From: Lachnospiraceae bacterium
GTDB lineage: Bacteria; Bacillota; Clostridia; Lachnospirales; Lachnospiraceae
Direction of reading: 5' to 3'
Assembly (NCBI GenBank): GCA_910574745.1
Contig: CAJTCE010000002.1
Coordinates: 233,254-297,253, forward strand
Length of the DNA: 64,000 bases
Shown here: positions 51,147 to 58,932 of the stretch, in pieces
How the letters are laid out: every line of letters begins with the position of its first letter
How positions within the stretch are numbered: position 1 is the stretch's first letter
Program-made: the position numbers and the translations under genes
Notes under the pieces: generated by a model
The model's input: the letters and a program-made list of their open reading frames with translations, nothing else
Told to the model about the DNA's origin: nothing
Databases searched by the model: none

Positions 51147-52352
51147 TTATTTTACTTTAGGAATAATGCCTTTTAATTTATAAGCATAGTAGTCATCTAT
51201 GCCTTTTAAGACATTTTGTCCTTCAACTTCGGTTGGCCAGGTTGACATGCAGCATGTCATTCCAACTTCTTCTATAATCTTTTTTGCCTTTTCAATGGAT
51301 TTTTCCACATCTTTATTAGTGATGTAATCCATATCATAACAAATAAAAATAGTATGGACTCCAATGCTTTTCAATTTCTCTAATTCTTCCTTTAGATATT
51401 TAAGGCATCCGACCCCAGTAACCGCAATAGAAGGAGAGTTGGTCAAATGAAAAAATATATCCGCTTTCATTGGCCCTTCAATTAAACAAAAACGTCCGTT
51501 TTTACATACCGGAATCATACTTCTTCTTCCAGGATCCCATTTGAAATCACAAGCATAATGAATCCATACATGAGGACGACAACCGCTATCTTTATTGCGT
51601 GATGCAAGCCAAATATATTTGGCTTCTTTTTCTCCATCTTCATCAATCTCAAGGACTTCATTATCTCTTCGTATTTGAATTCCTTGTAACATAGAATCAA
51701 ATGATACTACAGGAACCATAATGCCATTTTTGTTATGCTTCATATACCATTTTCCGTTTTTGGCTTTGTAAAAACCGGGAACACCTGATAAGTCACATCC
51801 GGCTTCCTGTTGAATTTCCGCACAAAGGTTGAATAATGCATAATTTTCATTATTTGGGACAGAAGCATAGCGCATACGGATAATATCCTCATCTAATCCA
51901 CGCTTCTTTAGGTCTGTAACATGTTTTTCTTGCAATTTACACCTTTCATTGGAAAGCAACAGCCGATATATTTGATTTCTCTTCTTGATATCTGCAAGAG
52001 GACTTTCTTCTGGTGTTTCAGTTTTTTCAATGTAACGGTAACGAATTTTTACTTCACTTTCGTCTACCGGTTTTTTTATTCTTAATCGGTTGCAGATGTC
52101 TTTATAAGCTTCCATCCACTCCATTCCCATCTGTTCTGCATAAAATGCAACGATATTCCCGCTTTTTACAGGACATGTCTCTCTCCAACAATGAAATATT
52201 CCTGTTTGCATATTTATCCAGAGCTTCTTTGATTTCTTTTCACTGCCGCAAAAAGGGCAATATAATTTTATATCTGCAGAATTTGTCTCAGGATAAATAC
52301 CTAACAGATTCAAAACCTCAATGGGCTGAAATGGATATTTACAATTGTTCAT
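51147..52352 (-). CDS. DNA primase, CHC2 zinc finger with TOPRIM-like domain
   Basis: A 401-residue primase-like protein. The zinc finger is CPFCGSEKKSKKLWIN ... FHCWRETCP (residues 32-60). The TOPRIM-like half has CLIEGPMKADIFFHL (Glu) and HTIFICYDMDYITN (Asp-x-Asp), as in DUF3854-type plasmid/phage primases. No helicase domain follows, so another helicase would be needed. It is transcribed after the 52410 gene with 57 nt between. An inverted repeat (ATTCCCTGCC, 51108-51142) follows the stop without a T-run. Confidence 0.85.
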   Translation of the reverse strand: MNNCKYPFQPIEVLNLLGIYPETNSADIKLYCPFCGSEKKSKKLWINMQTGIFHCWRETCPVKSGNIVAFYAEQMGMEWMEAYKDICNRLRIKKPVDESEVKIRYRYIEKTETPEESPLADIKKRNQIYRLLLSNERCKLQEKHVTDLKKRGLDEDIIRMRYASVPNNENYALFNLCAEIQQEAGCDLSGVPGFYKAKNGKWYMKHNKNGIMVPVVSFDSMLQGIQIRRDNEVLEIDEDGEKEAKYIWLASRNKDSGCRPHVWIHYACDFKWDPGRRSMIPVCKNGRFCLIEGPMKADIFFHLTNSPSIAVTGVGCLKYLKEELEKLKSIGVHTIFICYDMDYITNKDVEKSIEKAKKIIEEVGMTCCMSTWPTEVEGQNVLKGIDDYYAYKLKGIIPKVK

Positions 52353-52409
52353 TTACTTACCTCCTTAATGGGGCAGTAGTATAAACTGCCCCTAAAATTT
52401 TTATAGTGA

Positions 52410-53570
52410 TTACTCTGATTCATTCGAATTTTTGGATTCTTCAATTTCCTCCAATTTTTCGGACAAATCTTTATTGTTGTCAATGATGACTTTCAACGCT
52501 TCCCGATTTGATGAACCGTGATTGTACATCCAAAGAATATTTTTCCTACAGGTTTTTAATACTTCCCCTAAATTTTTGGCATTATTAAATGCTCCTATAT
52601 CGGGTTTTACTAACAAAGCCTGCTCATAGGTAATGTTGGTCTCGCAAAAATCATTATTCATAAATTCCGGAATGATAACGTCTTTCTCTTCAACATCTTC
52701 CTTTTCTGAATTATCAGCAATAGTGGAAGTTGTTGTAGATTCGTCGGAACATACTACAGTTTCTGCACCATTATCCGAATCCTGAGTAGAAAATATAGGA
52801 CAATTTTCATTATCCTCATCCTCAGGGGCATCAGCAGTTTCGGTATAAACCGGATTTTCTGCAACTGTTGTGCATTTCGTGGGATTAGTCTCAGTAGCCT
52901 TGTTTTCGTCCATTTTTGAAGTTTCTTCATTTTTTGCTGCAGTTAATGTAGCAGTAAAAGAATCATTTTCTGCTTTTTTATCTGATTTTCTCGGCCGACC
53001 TCTTCTTTTGGCGGTTGGCTTTGCATCATCCATGGGAATGGGTGGTGCTGCAGGTTCCACTGTTCGATTCGTTGTGGTGGGAGTTGTTTCTGCAGCGTCC
53101 TCTTCGAAAAGATTTAATCCAATACCGGCGTCAACGATTGCTTTTGATAATGCTAAAGAGCGGCACATAGCTTCCATGCCTTTAACACGGTCAATTTCAG
53201 CCAAAAATGACGAATTATTTACGGTATTAGGATGTTCTTTATGAAATCCATAACCATCAGGCAAAATATCGTTGTTATCTAAATCTTTACTGTTCCCGTC
53301 CAGCCAAAGCTTGCACTCGGAGATGAAAAAACCGTCCTCCGTTACTTTGTTTATGAAAGAGTATTTCCTATTCGGAAATAAGATAAACAGCAAGATTTTT
53401 TTAATAGACAGTGGAAGATAGGTATATTCCGTGTCATAATTGATGCCTTTTTCTTTTAAGGCATTGATGTTTTCTAAAATACTTTCCAAAGTATCTTCGC
53501 ATTTTACTCCGTTATCTCTGATCTTTTTAGCCAAAGATTTGATATATACATTTTTTAATGTTTCTTTCAT
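52410..53570 (-). CDS. possible annealase/recombination mediator with AT-hook
   Basis: A 386-residue protein in three parts. Residues 1-160 end in RVKGMEAMCRSLALSKAIVD, resembling the end of ERF/Rad52-like phage annealases, in which ETRAxGRALA is usual; this is weak evidence. A long disordered middle contains the AT-hook AKRRGRPRKSDKK (about 188-200) and a Thr/Glu/Asp-rich stretch. The C-terminal 70 residues are helical. It lies between SSB and primase genes, and a YqaJ-like exonuclease is on the same element, which would fit an exonuclease-annealase pair. Confidence 0.45.
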   Translation of the reverse strand: MKETLKNVYIKSLAKKIRDNGVKCEDTLESILENINALKEKGINYDTEYTYLPLSIKKILLFILFPNRKYSFINKVTEDGFFISECKLWLDGNSKDLDNNDILPDGYGFHKEHPNTVNNSSFLAEIDRVKGMEAMCRSLALSKAIVDAGIGLNLFEEDAAETTPTTTNRTVEPAAPPIPMDDAKPTAKRRGRPRKSDKKAENDSFTATLTAAKNEETSKMDENKATETNPTKCTTVAENPVYTETADAPEDEDNENCPIFSTQDSDNGAETVVCSDESTTTSTIADNSEKEDVEEKDVIIPEFMNNDFCETNITYEQALLVKPDIGAFNNAKNLGEVLKTCRKNILWMYNHGSSNREALKVIIDNNKDLSEKLEEIEESKNSNESE

Positions 53571-53608
53571 TTAATTTTCCTCCATCCTCAATCAAATTTG
53601 AAGCTAAA

Positions 53609-53633
53609 AAGGAGACTGTATGACAGCCTCCTT
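53609..53633 (-). terminator. terminator after ssb
   Basis: Minus strand AAGGAGGCTGT pairs with ACAGTCTCCTT, loop CAT, followed by TTTT. It separates ssb from the 52410-53570 gene, and may be partial. Confidence 0.75.
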
Positions 53634-53667
53634 CTTATACTGGTTAACAATATTCAGTTTTAATTGT

Positions 53668-54111
53668 TTAATTAAAAGGCAATTCTTCAATTCCATCAGG
53701 AATATTCATAAAGCCTTCGCCTGCTGTAGTCGGTTCAGCGTTCGGACTCGGCACATATCCACCATTATTGTTGTTCTGCTGGCTGGCTTTGCTTTCTGCA
53801 AATTCCTGTTCTTCAACCACAACATCAGTAGTATAAACCTTTTGTCCCTCTTTGTTGGTATAGCTTCCTGTCTGGATGCGACCAACAATAGCAATTTTAA
53901 TGCCTTTTCTCAGATATTTTTCTGCGAATTCGCCAGCTTTTCCAAAAGCTATGCAATTGATGAAATCAGCTGTCTGATCATCGGGATTGTTACGGTTTTG
54001 TCGGCGGTTAACTGCCAGAGAGTATCTTGCGATTGCAAGTGGCGTTTCTCCCTGGGAATATCTTACCTCCGGATCTCTTGTTAAACGTCCCATTAAAAGT
54101 ACCTTATTCAT
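53668..54111 (-). CDS. ssb: single-stranded DNA-binding protein
   Basis: A 147-residue SSB. Start at MNKVLLMGRLTRDPEVR with AGGAGGAAAAACA upstream. The OB fold is complete (YSLAVNRRQNR, FINCIAFGKAGEFAEKYLRKG, IVGRIQTGSYTNKEGQK). A Gln/Asn/Gly/Pro linker leads to the tip GIEELPFN, with the Pro-Phe that recruits partner proteins, followed by one extra Asn. It is preceded by leader unit L1 with its own promoter. Confidence 0.96.
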   Translation of the reverse strand: MNKVLLMGRLTRDPEVRYSQGETPLAIARYSLAVNRRQNRNNPDDQTADFINCIAFGKAGEFAEKYLRKGIKIAIVGRIQTGSYTNKEGQKVYTTDVVVEEQEFAESKASQQNNNNGGYVPSPNAEPTTAGEGFMNIPDGIEELPFN

Positions 54112-54172
54112 TTGTTTTTCCTCCTGGTCTTTGCCAATATTTTTTATCATATCTATGTTAACGTGGATTATA

Positions 54173-54248
54173 AAAAAGCAGGAATACCAAATATTGGTTT
54201 CCTGCTACTAATGACATATTACTATTTTGCTTCCACGAATTTATTATA
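54173..54248 (-). ncRNA. leader unit L1 before ssb: promoter, conserved segment, terminator
   Basis: Minus strand: TATAAT (54243-54248), AAATTCGTGGAAG, CAAAATAGTAATATGTCATT, AGTAGCAGGAAACC, then a strong stem-loop (54177-54206, AGCAGGAA paired with TTCCTGCT) and TTTTTT. The ssb start is about 60 nt downstream. The RNA would begin at the conserved segment, so ssb is probably controlled by conditional termination. Confidence 0.65.
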
Positions 54249-54323
54249 GTTTATCATGCAATTACAGAAAATACAATAGAAAATTATAAAAATAAAGCAT
54301 AATCAAGGTAAGTTTAAGAATAT

Positions 54324-54367
54324 AATAAGTGAAAAGAGCAGAAGAGGATCTGCTCTTTTCACTTATT
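54324..54367. terminator. 19-bp stem-loop at the end of the two-helix membrane protein gene
   Basis: Perfect 19-bp arms (54324-54342 and 54349-54367), loop 6 nt; the right arm includes the stop codon. The T-run after it is short, so it may stabilise the 3' end as well as terminate. Confidence 0.65.
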
Positions 54368-54943
54368 GTTTAAGTCGGGTTCCGTGCTAGTATCATCTTT
54401 CGGTTCTATAAGTTTTCCTTCTAATTCTGGTGTTGGATGATCAAGAACATTTCCCTTTTCCTTATGTAATTTAATTAGTTTTCTTTCTATATCATTTTCT
54501 ATTGAATACATTGCAACGTCATAGTTTTGTATTTTTTCTATAACAGATACCATGTTTTTATCTTCTTCAGGATTAAAAAGGTATTTTGCAATTATTTTTG
54601 GCAATTTAAAAAGAGAAATTATTACAGTTACCAATGAAGAAATCATAGCTGTAATTGCACCAGCAATATATTCAAAGTTTTCTTTACTTACACTATCTGT
54701 AACTTCAGAAGAGTTTAAAATTTCAAATGTCTTATATATGGAGTAATAAAATATAATGACTAATAAAATCATTATGAAAACAATAATACCAAAAAAGATT
54801 GCCTTTAATTTATTCTTTAATGCTGACGAAAAGTGTGACTGGCGAATAAAAGTATATAAAAGTTGGGTATATGCCTGTGTGTGTTCGTCGTATACAGAAC
54901 CTTTTCCTTGTTCTTTATCTGTTTCAGTAATTTTATCAGCCAC
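54359..54943 (-). CDS. two-helix membrane protein paired with the ImmA-like gene
   Basis: A 194-residue protein with GTG start overlapping the ImmA-like stop by one base (TAGTG); GAGGTG is upstream. Helices lie at about 47-69 and 90-112, with a cytoplasmic acidic C-terminal part. The tight coupling implies joint function with the peptidase, for example membrane target, effector or partner. No family recognised. Confidence 0.6.
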   Translation of the reverse strand: MADKITETDKEQGKGSVYDEHTQAYTQLLYTFIRQSHFSSALKNKLKAIFFGIIVFIMILLVIIFYYSIYKTFEILNSSEVTDSVSKENFEYIAGAITAMISSLVTVIISLFKLPKIIAKYLFNPEEDKNMVSVIEKIQNYDVAMYSIENDIERKLIKLHKEKGNVLDHPTPELEGKLIEPKDDTSTEPDLNNK

Positions 54944-55587
54944 TATTGTAACACCTCAATTATTCGTTTTTCAATAGATGACATTTTTGTTTGAAAGTAT
55001 TCAGATAGATACTTAATAATATAAGCACGACTGTTATTTTCCTCCATAGCGATGTTGTATTGTTCAATAAAAAGATAACTTGGCATTAGGAGTTCTGCAG
55101 CAAACCTATCAGCAAGAACTTCTTTTTTTGAAGAATGATTTACCTTTGGATATGTTTCGCAAAACAATAATTTCCCATCAGAATATTTCTTATTACTTAA
55201 ACAATCAAATAAATAATGTGCAAGTTCATGTGCTGCAACAAATCTCTGATGCTTAATAGGGTCATTGCTGTCAACTAAAATAATTTTATCATAAGAATAT
55301 ATTTGTTTGGTTGTACCTCCAACATATATAACACCAGATATATCCTTTGATAATTGAGAAGTATGATACGTATGTATTCCAAAATCTTCTAAAATACGAT
55401 TTATAGGAGTACTTACTCCTGTGTAATATGTTGCAATTGACAATATTTTTCTTGCAATTATAATTACATCATCTATAGAATATTCTTTGTTTTCTTCTCC
55501 TTTTTTCTTTAATTCTTCAATAAGTTCATTAAACATTTTAGTATTCTCTCTTCTTTTGATATATTCGTTAATATCAATTATTTTCAT
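54943..55587 (-). CDS. ImmA/IrrE-family metallopeptidase
   Basis: A 214-residue COG2856-type protein. The zinc motif is HELAHYLFDC (HExxH, about residue 115), and a further acidic residue follows in KKEVLADRFAAELLMPS, a family signature. In ICEs, ImmA cuts the repressor ImmR to induce transfer; in other systems it activates effectors. Here no xre gene is adjacent; a small HTH gene is at 62713. The membrane partner downstream makes a two-gene module. Start ATG 55587 after GGAGGTAAATA. Confidence 0.88.
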   Translation of the reverse strand: MKIIDINEYIKRRENTKMFNELIEELKKKGEENKEYSIDDVIIIARKILSIATYYTGVSTPINRILEDFGIHTYHTSQLSKDISGVIYVGGTTKQIYSYDKIILVDSNDPIKHQRFVAAHELAHYLFDCLSNKKYSDGKLLFCETYPKVNHSSKKEVLADRFAAELLMPSYLFIEQYNIAMEENNSRAYIIKYLSEYFQTKMSSIEKRIIEVLQ

Positions 55588-55671
55588 TATTTACCTCCAC
55601 ATAGAAAATAAGCAGTGTACATTAATAAATAATTGATATTAATCAGCTTAATTATTTTATCCTAAAAATCA

Positions 55672-55700
55672 TTGACAATAACTTTTCAATGTGATATTAT
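55672..55700 (+). promoter_or_regulatory. consensus promoter with no protein gene downstream
   Basis: TTGACA (55672-55677), 17-nt spacer, TATTAT (55695-55700) on the plus strand. Confidence 0.75.
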
Positions 55701-55706
55701 CATTTT

Positions 55707-55861
55707 TTAAATATATTCAAAAGTATTAGTATATTATATATTTTATTAGAAATTAATTAGTTTTATATACACAAATATAGCATAACTGTAAATAAATGGA
55801 ATAAAATTTAATTATTTTCTACCTTTTTAACAAATATTCTTTTAAATATTTGTCATTTTTT
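55707..55861 (+). ncRNA. candidate small RNA of about 155 nt
   Basis: Predicted from the promoter at 55672-55700 to a hairpin (ACAAATATT / AATATTTGT, 55830-55853) followed by CATTTTTT. The sequence is very AT-rich and encodes nothing convincing. The structure is weak, so existence needs transcript data. Confidence 0.4.
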
Positions 55862-55976
55862 GTGCAATTAATATATTGATTTTGTAACAATAATTTGTTA
55901 TAGAAATGAATCAGCGATTAGATCCAGAAAGGATTGATTAAGAAAAAAGTTGTTATAAATAGTTTTAATTACAAAA

Positions 55977-56023
55977 AGGAGTATCGCTCAATAACTAAAA
56001 TTTAGTTATTTTGCGATACTCCT
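55977..56023 (-). terminator. terminator of the HExxH/vWA gene
   Basis: Minus strand AGGAGTATCGC pairs with GCGATACTCCT with an inner AATAACTAAA/TTTAGTTATT stem, followed by TTTTTG. It lies 138 nt after the stop. Confidence 0.75.
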
Positions 56024-56160
56024 ACTGTCATACTCAACCCATTTCATTAAATATGGCGCAAAGCACATACAAAATGAAATATCAGTATATTGTGGTAACA
56101 GTTCTAATTTCTTCGTATATATTTCCTGTTAGAACTAAAGCAGTTCTAACAGAGAAAATT

Positions 56161-58341
56161 TTATGCAATTCTTTTTTTCAAGATTTTTATAAGAGCTTTA
56201 GGCAATTTTTCCAAATCCTGAATATCCAAGAAAGTTGCTACAGCTTTGGAAGGCAATCCTTGGCAATAGATTTCTCTAATCCGTTCAGCATCATCCCCAA
56301 TAGCAGCAGTGATATAGGTAATACTTTTACCCGAATATTTTTTTAAGGTATCTTGAATGTCCATTTTCCCTTCCCTCATACCATAATTTATATAATCAGA
56401 AGGTTGTCCATCCGATATAGAAATCATAATCTTATTTGCTTCAGGGCGTTTCATTAATCGTTCTGAACAAAATTTTAGAGCATAACCATCCCTGTTAGCG
56501 GCTCTTTTTGAACCAATGTTGCATATCCGCATCAAATCTTTTTTATCGAATGAATCAAATTCTGCGTAAGAAATTATGCTTGTTACAGGATAAATGGAAT
56601 AGAATCCATATACAGCACATGGAATGTTTATTTTTTGACAGAACGCATAAATGATATATGCTGTCTTTCGCTCTGCTTCAATACGTTTTCCTGATGTAGA
56701 ACCACTCATGTCAACCATAATACATATTGCCATTTCCGGATAATCTTCAGGAGCCTTTCTTTTTGCAAATAACTTTTTATCTGGGCTGGAAAGTCTTGAC
56801 GGTACAAAATGTGTGCCAGAATAAAGTCCACGCTCAATTCCTCCATTTTGTCTATTTTTGAGTTCTCTTTCCAGTTCTTTTGTAAGCCGATTTACATATG
56901 CATTTAATTCTTTTGCATAAATGTCGTACCAATATGTGTCAATTTTATTTTCCCTGGTAATACAACCTTTTACTTTTCTTAATGCTTGTATATCTTTTGG
57001 GGAAGATGGGTCATGAACAGCTGATAATTCATTTTTTAATTCTTCTTCAATAGCTTTTTCCTGTTCCTTCGCTACATTTTGTTCAGCAATTTGCTTGGAA
57101 ATGTTATTAAGAATTTCTTCAAATTGATTGTTATTATCCTGATGGAACTCATTGGATAAGGGAATCGAAGCAGAAGAGGAATCTGAATTATTATCTTTAA
57201 GCTGATCAGACACTTTGTCCTGCTGTATTTTTGATATTGGAGAGTCCATATTCTGATGACTTTGGTCACTAGAGTTGGTCATGTCTTCTGAAAGAGACTT
57301 TAATACTTTATCTAATGTGTCATAAATATTTCTAATATCTTCTTCAGTAAGTTCCGAAGATCCGGAATTATTAACTGAATTTTTATTAGAAGAATATAAT
57401 CCGCCTTTAGAACCATATGAATTTTCATCAGATAAATTCTGGCCAGCTTTAGAAGAAGTTGTTTGGCTTTCCTCAGCTTGCTCATCGTTTTCAGATTGTG
57501 ATGGCTCTTGATTTTCCTTGACCATTTGCTGAATGTCATCAAACATTAGTGCCAATAACTGATTTGTAATTTTTGCCCTTTTTATTGAGTCATGTTCATC
57601 ACGATATGTGTCAATATGAGGACACATATTTAATATAGACCTCATTACATCATTGTCTAAGTCATCTTCTTCAGCTTTTAAATAACCTGCTTTCGCATAA
57701 TGAAGAATTTGATTAGTGTAAATACATATAGTATTATAATCTTCATCTTGCATTTGTTTAAAATTGGGTATTTCAGAGCAGTGAAGGGCAGAAAGTTCTT
57801 TAAGATTTTGCCCATATCCTTCAACTTCTCTGATGATACATTTGTCTACATATCCATCTTCCAGACAATTATCCAATGTGTCTCTTAAAGAAAGTAGAAC
57901 CGAAGCTAATTTTTTATTTGTCTTGATTGCTGTTTCCATTTTATTGAATTCACTGGTACCTGGGTTAGGAATTAAAACACCATCCTTTTCAAAAGTAGCA
58001 TCAATTTGTTCCATTAAGCTAAAATCCGTATGCAAAATATGGCTGCATTCATGTAATATCATAGCAATCATTATTTGCGCACGTTGGTGTCGAGAAACAT
58101 CTTTAGCAAATGTATTATTTACATTACATATAAGATATTTTCCATTTGTTGAAGCTGTTGAATCATCATCAGCCCAGTACAAAAGTACCTTAATCTTAGT
58201 TTGGTATTGCTTTGTGACAGCATCAACAATAGTCTGCACAAATTTTAGCATTATATCAGATAAAAACAGTTCTTTGTCTGAAATCTGATATGTGCTTTGG
58301 ACAATTGCCTTTCGCAATTCTCCTTGATTCCTAATTTTCAT
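56161..58341 (-). CDS. HExxH metallopeptidase-like plus vWA protein (CobT/ViaA-like)
   Basis: A 726-residue protein. The N-terminal domain has ILHECSHILHTD (HExxH, about residue 97), as in putative metallopeptidases fused to vWA. A Ser/Asn/Glu/Gln-rich disordered middle spans about 275-450. The C-terminal vWA domain has MIDAS DMSGSTSG (about 542), followed by IMISISDGQPSDY. Such proteins act with MoxR-type AAA+ ATPases, and one is encoded next at 58933, so an AAA+/vWA chaperone or chelatase-like pair is likely. It has its own leader unit L2. It is not cobalamin synthesis: no other genes of that pathway are seen. Confidence 0.85.
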   Translation of the reverse strand: MKIRNQGELRKAIVQSTYQISDKELFLSDIMLKFVQTIVDAVTKQYQTKIKVLLYWADDDSTASTNGKYLICNVNNTFAKDVSRHQRAQIMIAMILHECSHILHTDFSLMEQIDATFEKDGVLIPNPGTSEFNKMETAIKTNKKLASVLLSLRDTLDNCLEDGYVDKCIIREVEGYGQNLKELSALHCSEIPNFKQMQDEDYNTICIYTNQILHYAKAGYLKAEEDDLDNDVMRSILNMCPHIDTYRDEHDSIKRAKITNQLLALMFDDIQQMVKENQEPSQSENDEQAEESQTTSSKAGQNLSDENSYGSKGGLYSSNKNSVNNSGSSELTEEDIRNIYDTLDKVLKSLSEDMTNSSDQSHQNMDSPISKIQQDKVSDQLKDNNSDSSSASIPLSNEFHQDNNNQFEEILNNISKQIAEQNVAKEQEKAIEEELKNELSAVHDPSSPKDIQALRKVKGCITRENKIDTYWYDIYAKELNAYVNRLTKELERELKNRQNGGIERGLYSGTHFVPSRLSSPDKKLFAKRKAPEDYPEMAICIMVDMSGSTSGKRIEAERKTAYIIYAFCQKINIPCAVYGFYSIYPVTSIISYAEFDSFDKKDLMRICNIGSKRAANRDGYALKFCSERLMKRPEANKIMISISDGQPSDYINYGMREGKMDIQDTLKKYSGKSITYITAAIGDDAERIREIYCQGLPSKAVATFLDIQDLEKLPKALIKILKKRIA

Positions 58342-58368
58342 TTAACTTTCCTCCTTTAAATTAAAATA

Positions 58369-58393
58369 AGCAGAAAGTTATTTTCTTTCTGCT
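58369..58393 (-). other. second hairpin downstream of leader L2
   Basis: AGCAGAAAG / CTTTCTGCT with a 7-nt loop, between the L2 terminator and the ribosome site of the vWA gene. A similar AGCAGG hairpin follows L3 (61864-61889). Confidence 0.5.
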
Positions 58394-58412
58394 GCTCATG
58401 TTTTGGTAAAAT

Positions 58413-58493
58413 AAAAAAACAGGCAACCAACAATATGGGTTCCTGTTACGAATAGCACATCACTATTTTTGTCCTTACAAATATATTATTATA
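58413..58493 (-). ncRNA. leader unit L2 before the vWA gene
   Basis: Minus strand: TATAAT (58488-58493), ATTTGTAAGGACAAAAATAG, TGATGTG, ATTCGTAACAGGAACC, stem (CAGGAACC with GGTTGCCTG, 58420-58445) and TTTTTTT. The upstream 50 bp (TTTTACTTATT... TGATAATATAAT) also match L3, so promoter and leader are repeated together. Confidence 0.65.
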
Positions 58494-58534
58494 TTATCAT
58501 AAATATATTAATAAGTAAAATAAAAAATTATAAA

Positions 58535-58578
58535 AAATATGACTGAAATCAGATGTTTTCCTGATTTCAGTCATATTT
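58535..58578. terminator. 18-bp stem-loop terminator
   Basis: AAAATATGACTGAAATCAG-type arm pairs with CTGATTTCAGTCATATTTT; T-tracts on both sides. It follows the 58635-58862 gene. Confidence 0.75.
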
Positions 58579-58634
58579 TTATGTTTTACAGGATATTACA
58601 TGTTTATTATTTTAAATTATTCATAAACTCTTTG

Positions 58635-58862
58635 TCATCTTAATATGGGAAAAGATTCTTCATTTTCCATATCATAAAAATTACTTGCTTCCTTTAAAGA
58701 AATTTCATCGATCGATTCAATGTCTTCCAGCTTATAATGATATTTTTTCATATCATCTTTTAAAAATGTTGCCACTTGTTCTCTTGTAGGGTTTTCAATT
58801 TCTGATTTAATACAGATTCCATATGTATCTGTAAATAATACTTCATAATATTTTATTTTCAT
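58635..58862 (-). CDS. small unknown protein
   Basis: About 75 residues from MKIKYYEVLFTD, after the weak site AAGAAGAATTAAA. The product is compact and acidic (IENPTREQVATFLKDDMKKY). The longer in-frame start would overlap the upstream gene and its terminator. It stands between two hairpins as a one-gene unit. No family recognised. Confidence 0.55.
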   Translation of the reverse strand: MKIKYYEVLFTDTYGICIKSEIENPTREQVATFLKDDMKKYHYKLEDIESIDEISLKEASNFYDMENEESFPILR

Positions 58863-58896
58863 TTTAATTCTTCTTAAAATTAATATTTTCAAAAAA

Positions 58897-58929
58897 GAAG
58901 CTCTGTTAAAATAGATCAACAGAGCTTCA
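58897..58929 (-). terminator. terminator after the AAA+ ATPase gene
   Basis: Minus strand GAAGCTCTGTT pairs with AACAGAGCTTC, followed by TTTTTT, three bases after the stop codon. Confidence 0.85.
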
Positions 58930-58932
58930 CTT

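Larger units (their letters stand above)
55588..56160. other. 573-bp AT-rich intergenic region
   Basis: No protein gene found; an 11-codon ORF (MNQRLDPERID, 55904-55939) is too short to support. It holds a consensus plus-strand promoter with a candidate RNA, the hairpin that ends the vWA unit, and an 11-bp perfect stem-loop CTGTTAGAACT / AGTTCTAACAG (56126-56152). A replication origin or copy-control region is possible but not shown. Confidence 0.5.

Noticed and set aside
55904..55939. 11-codon ORF MNQRLDPERID in the AT-rich intergenic region
   Set aside because: No ribosome site and too short to support.
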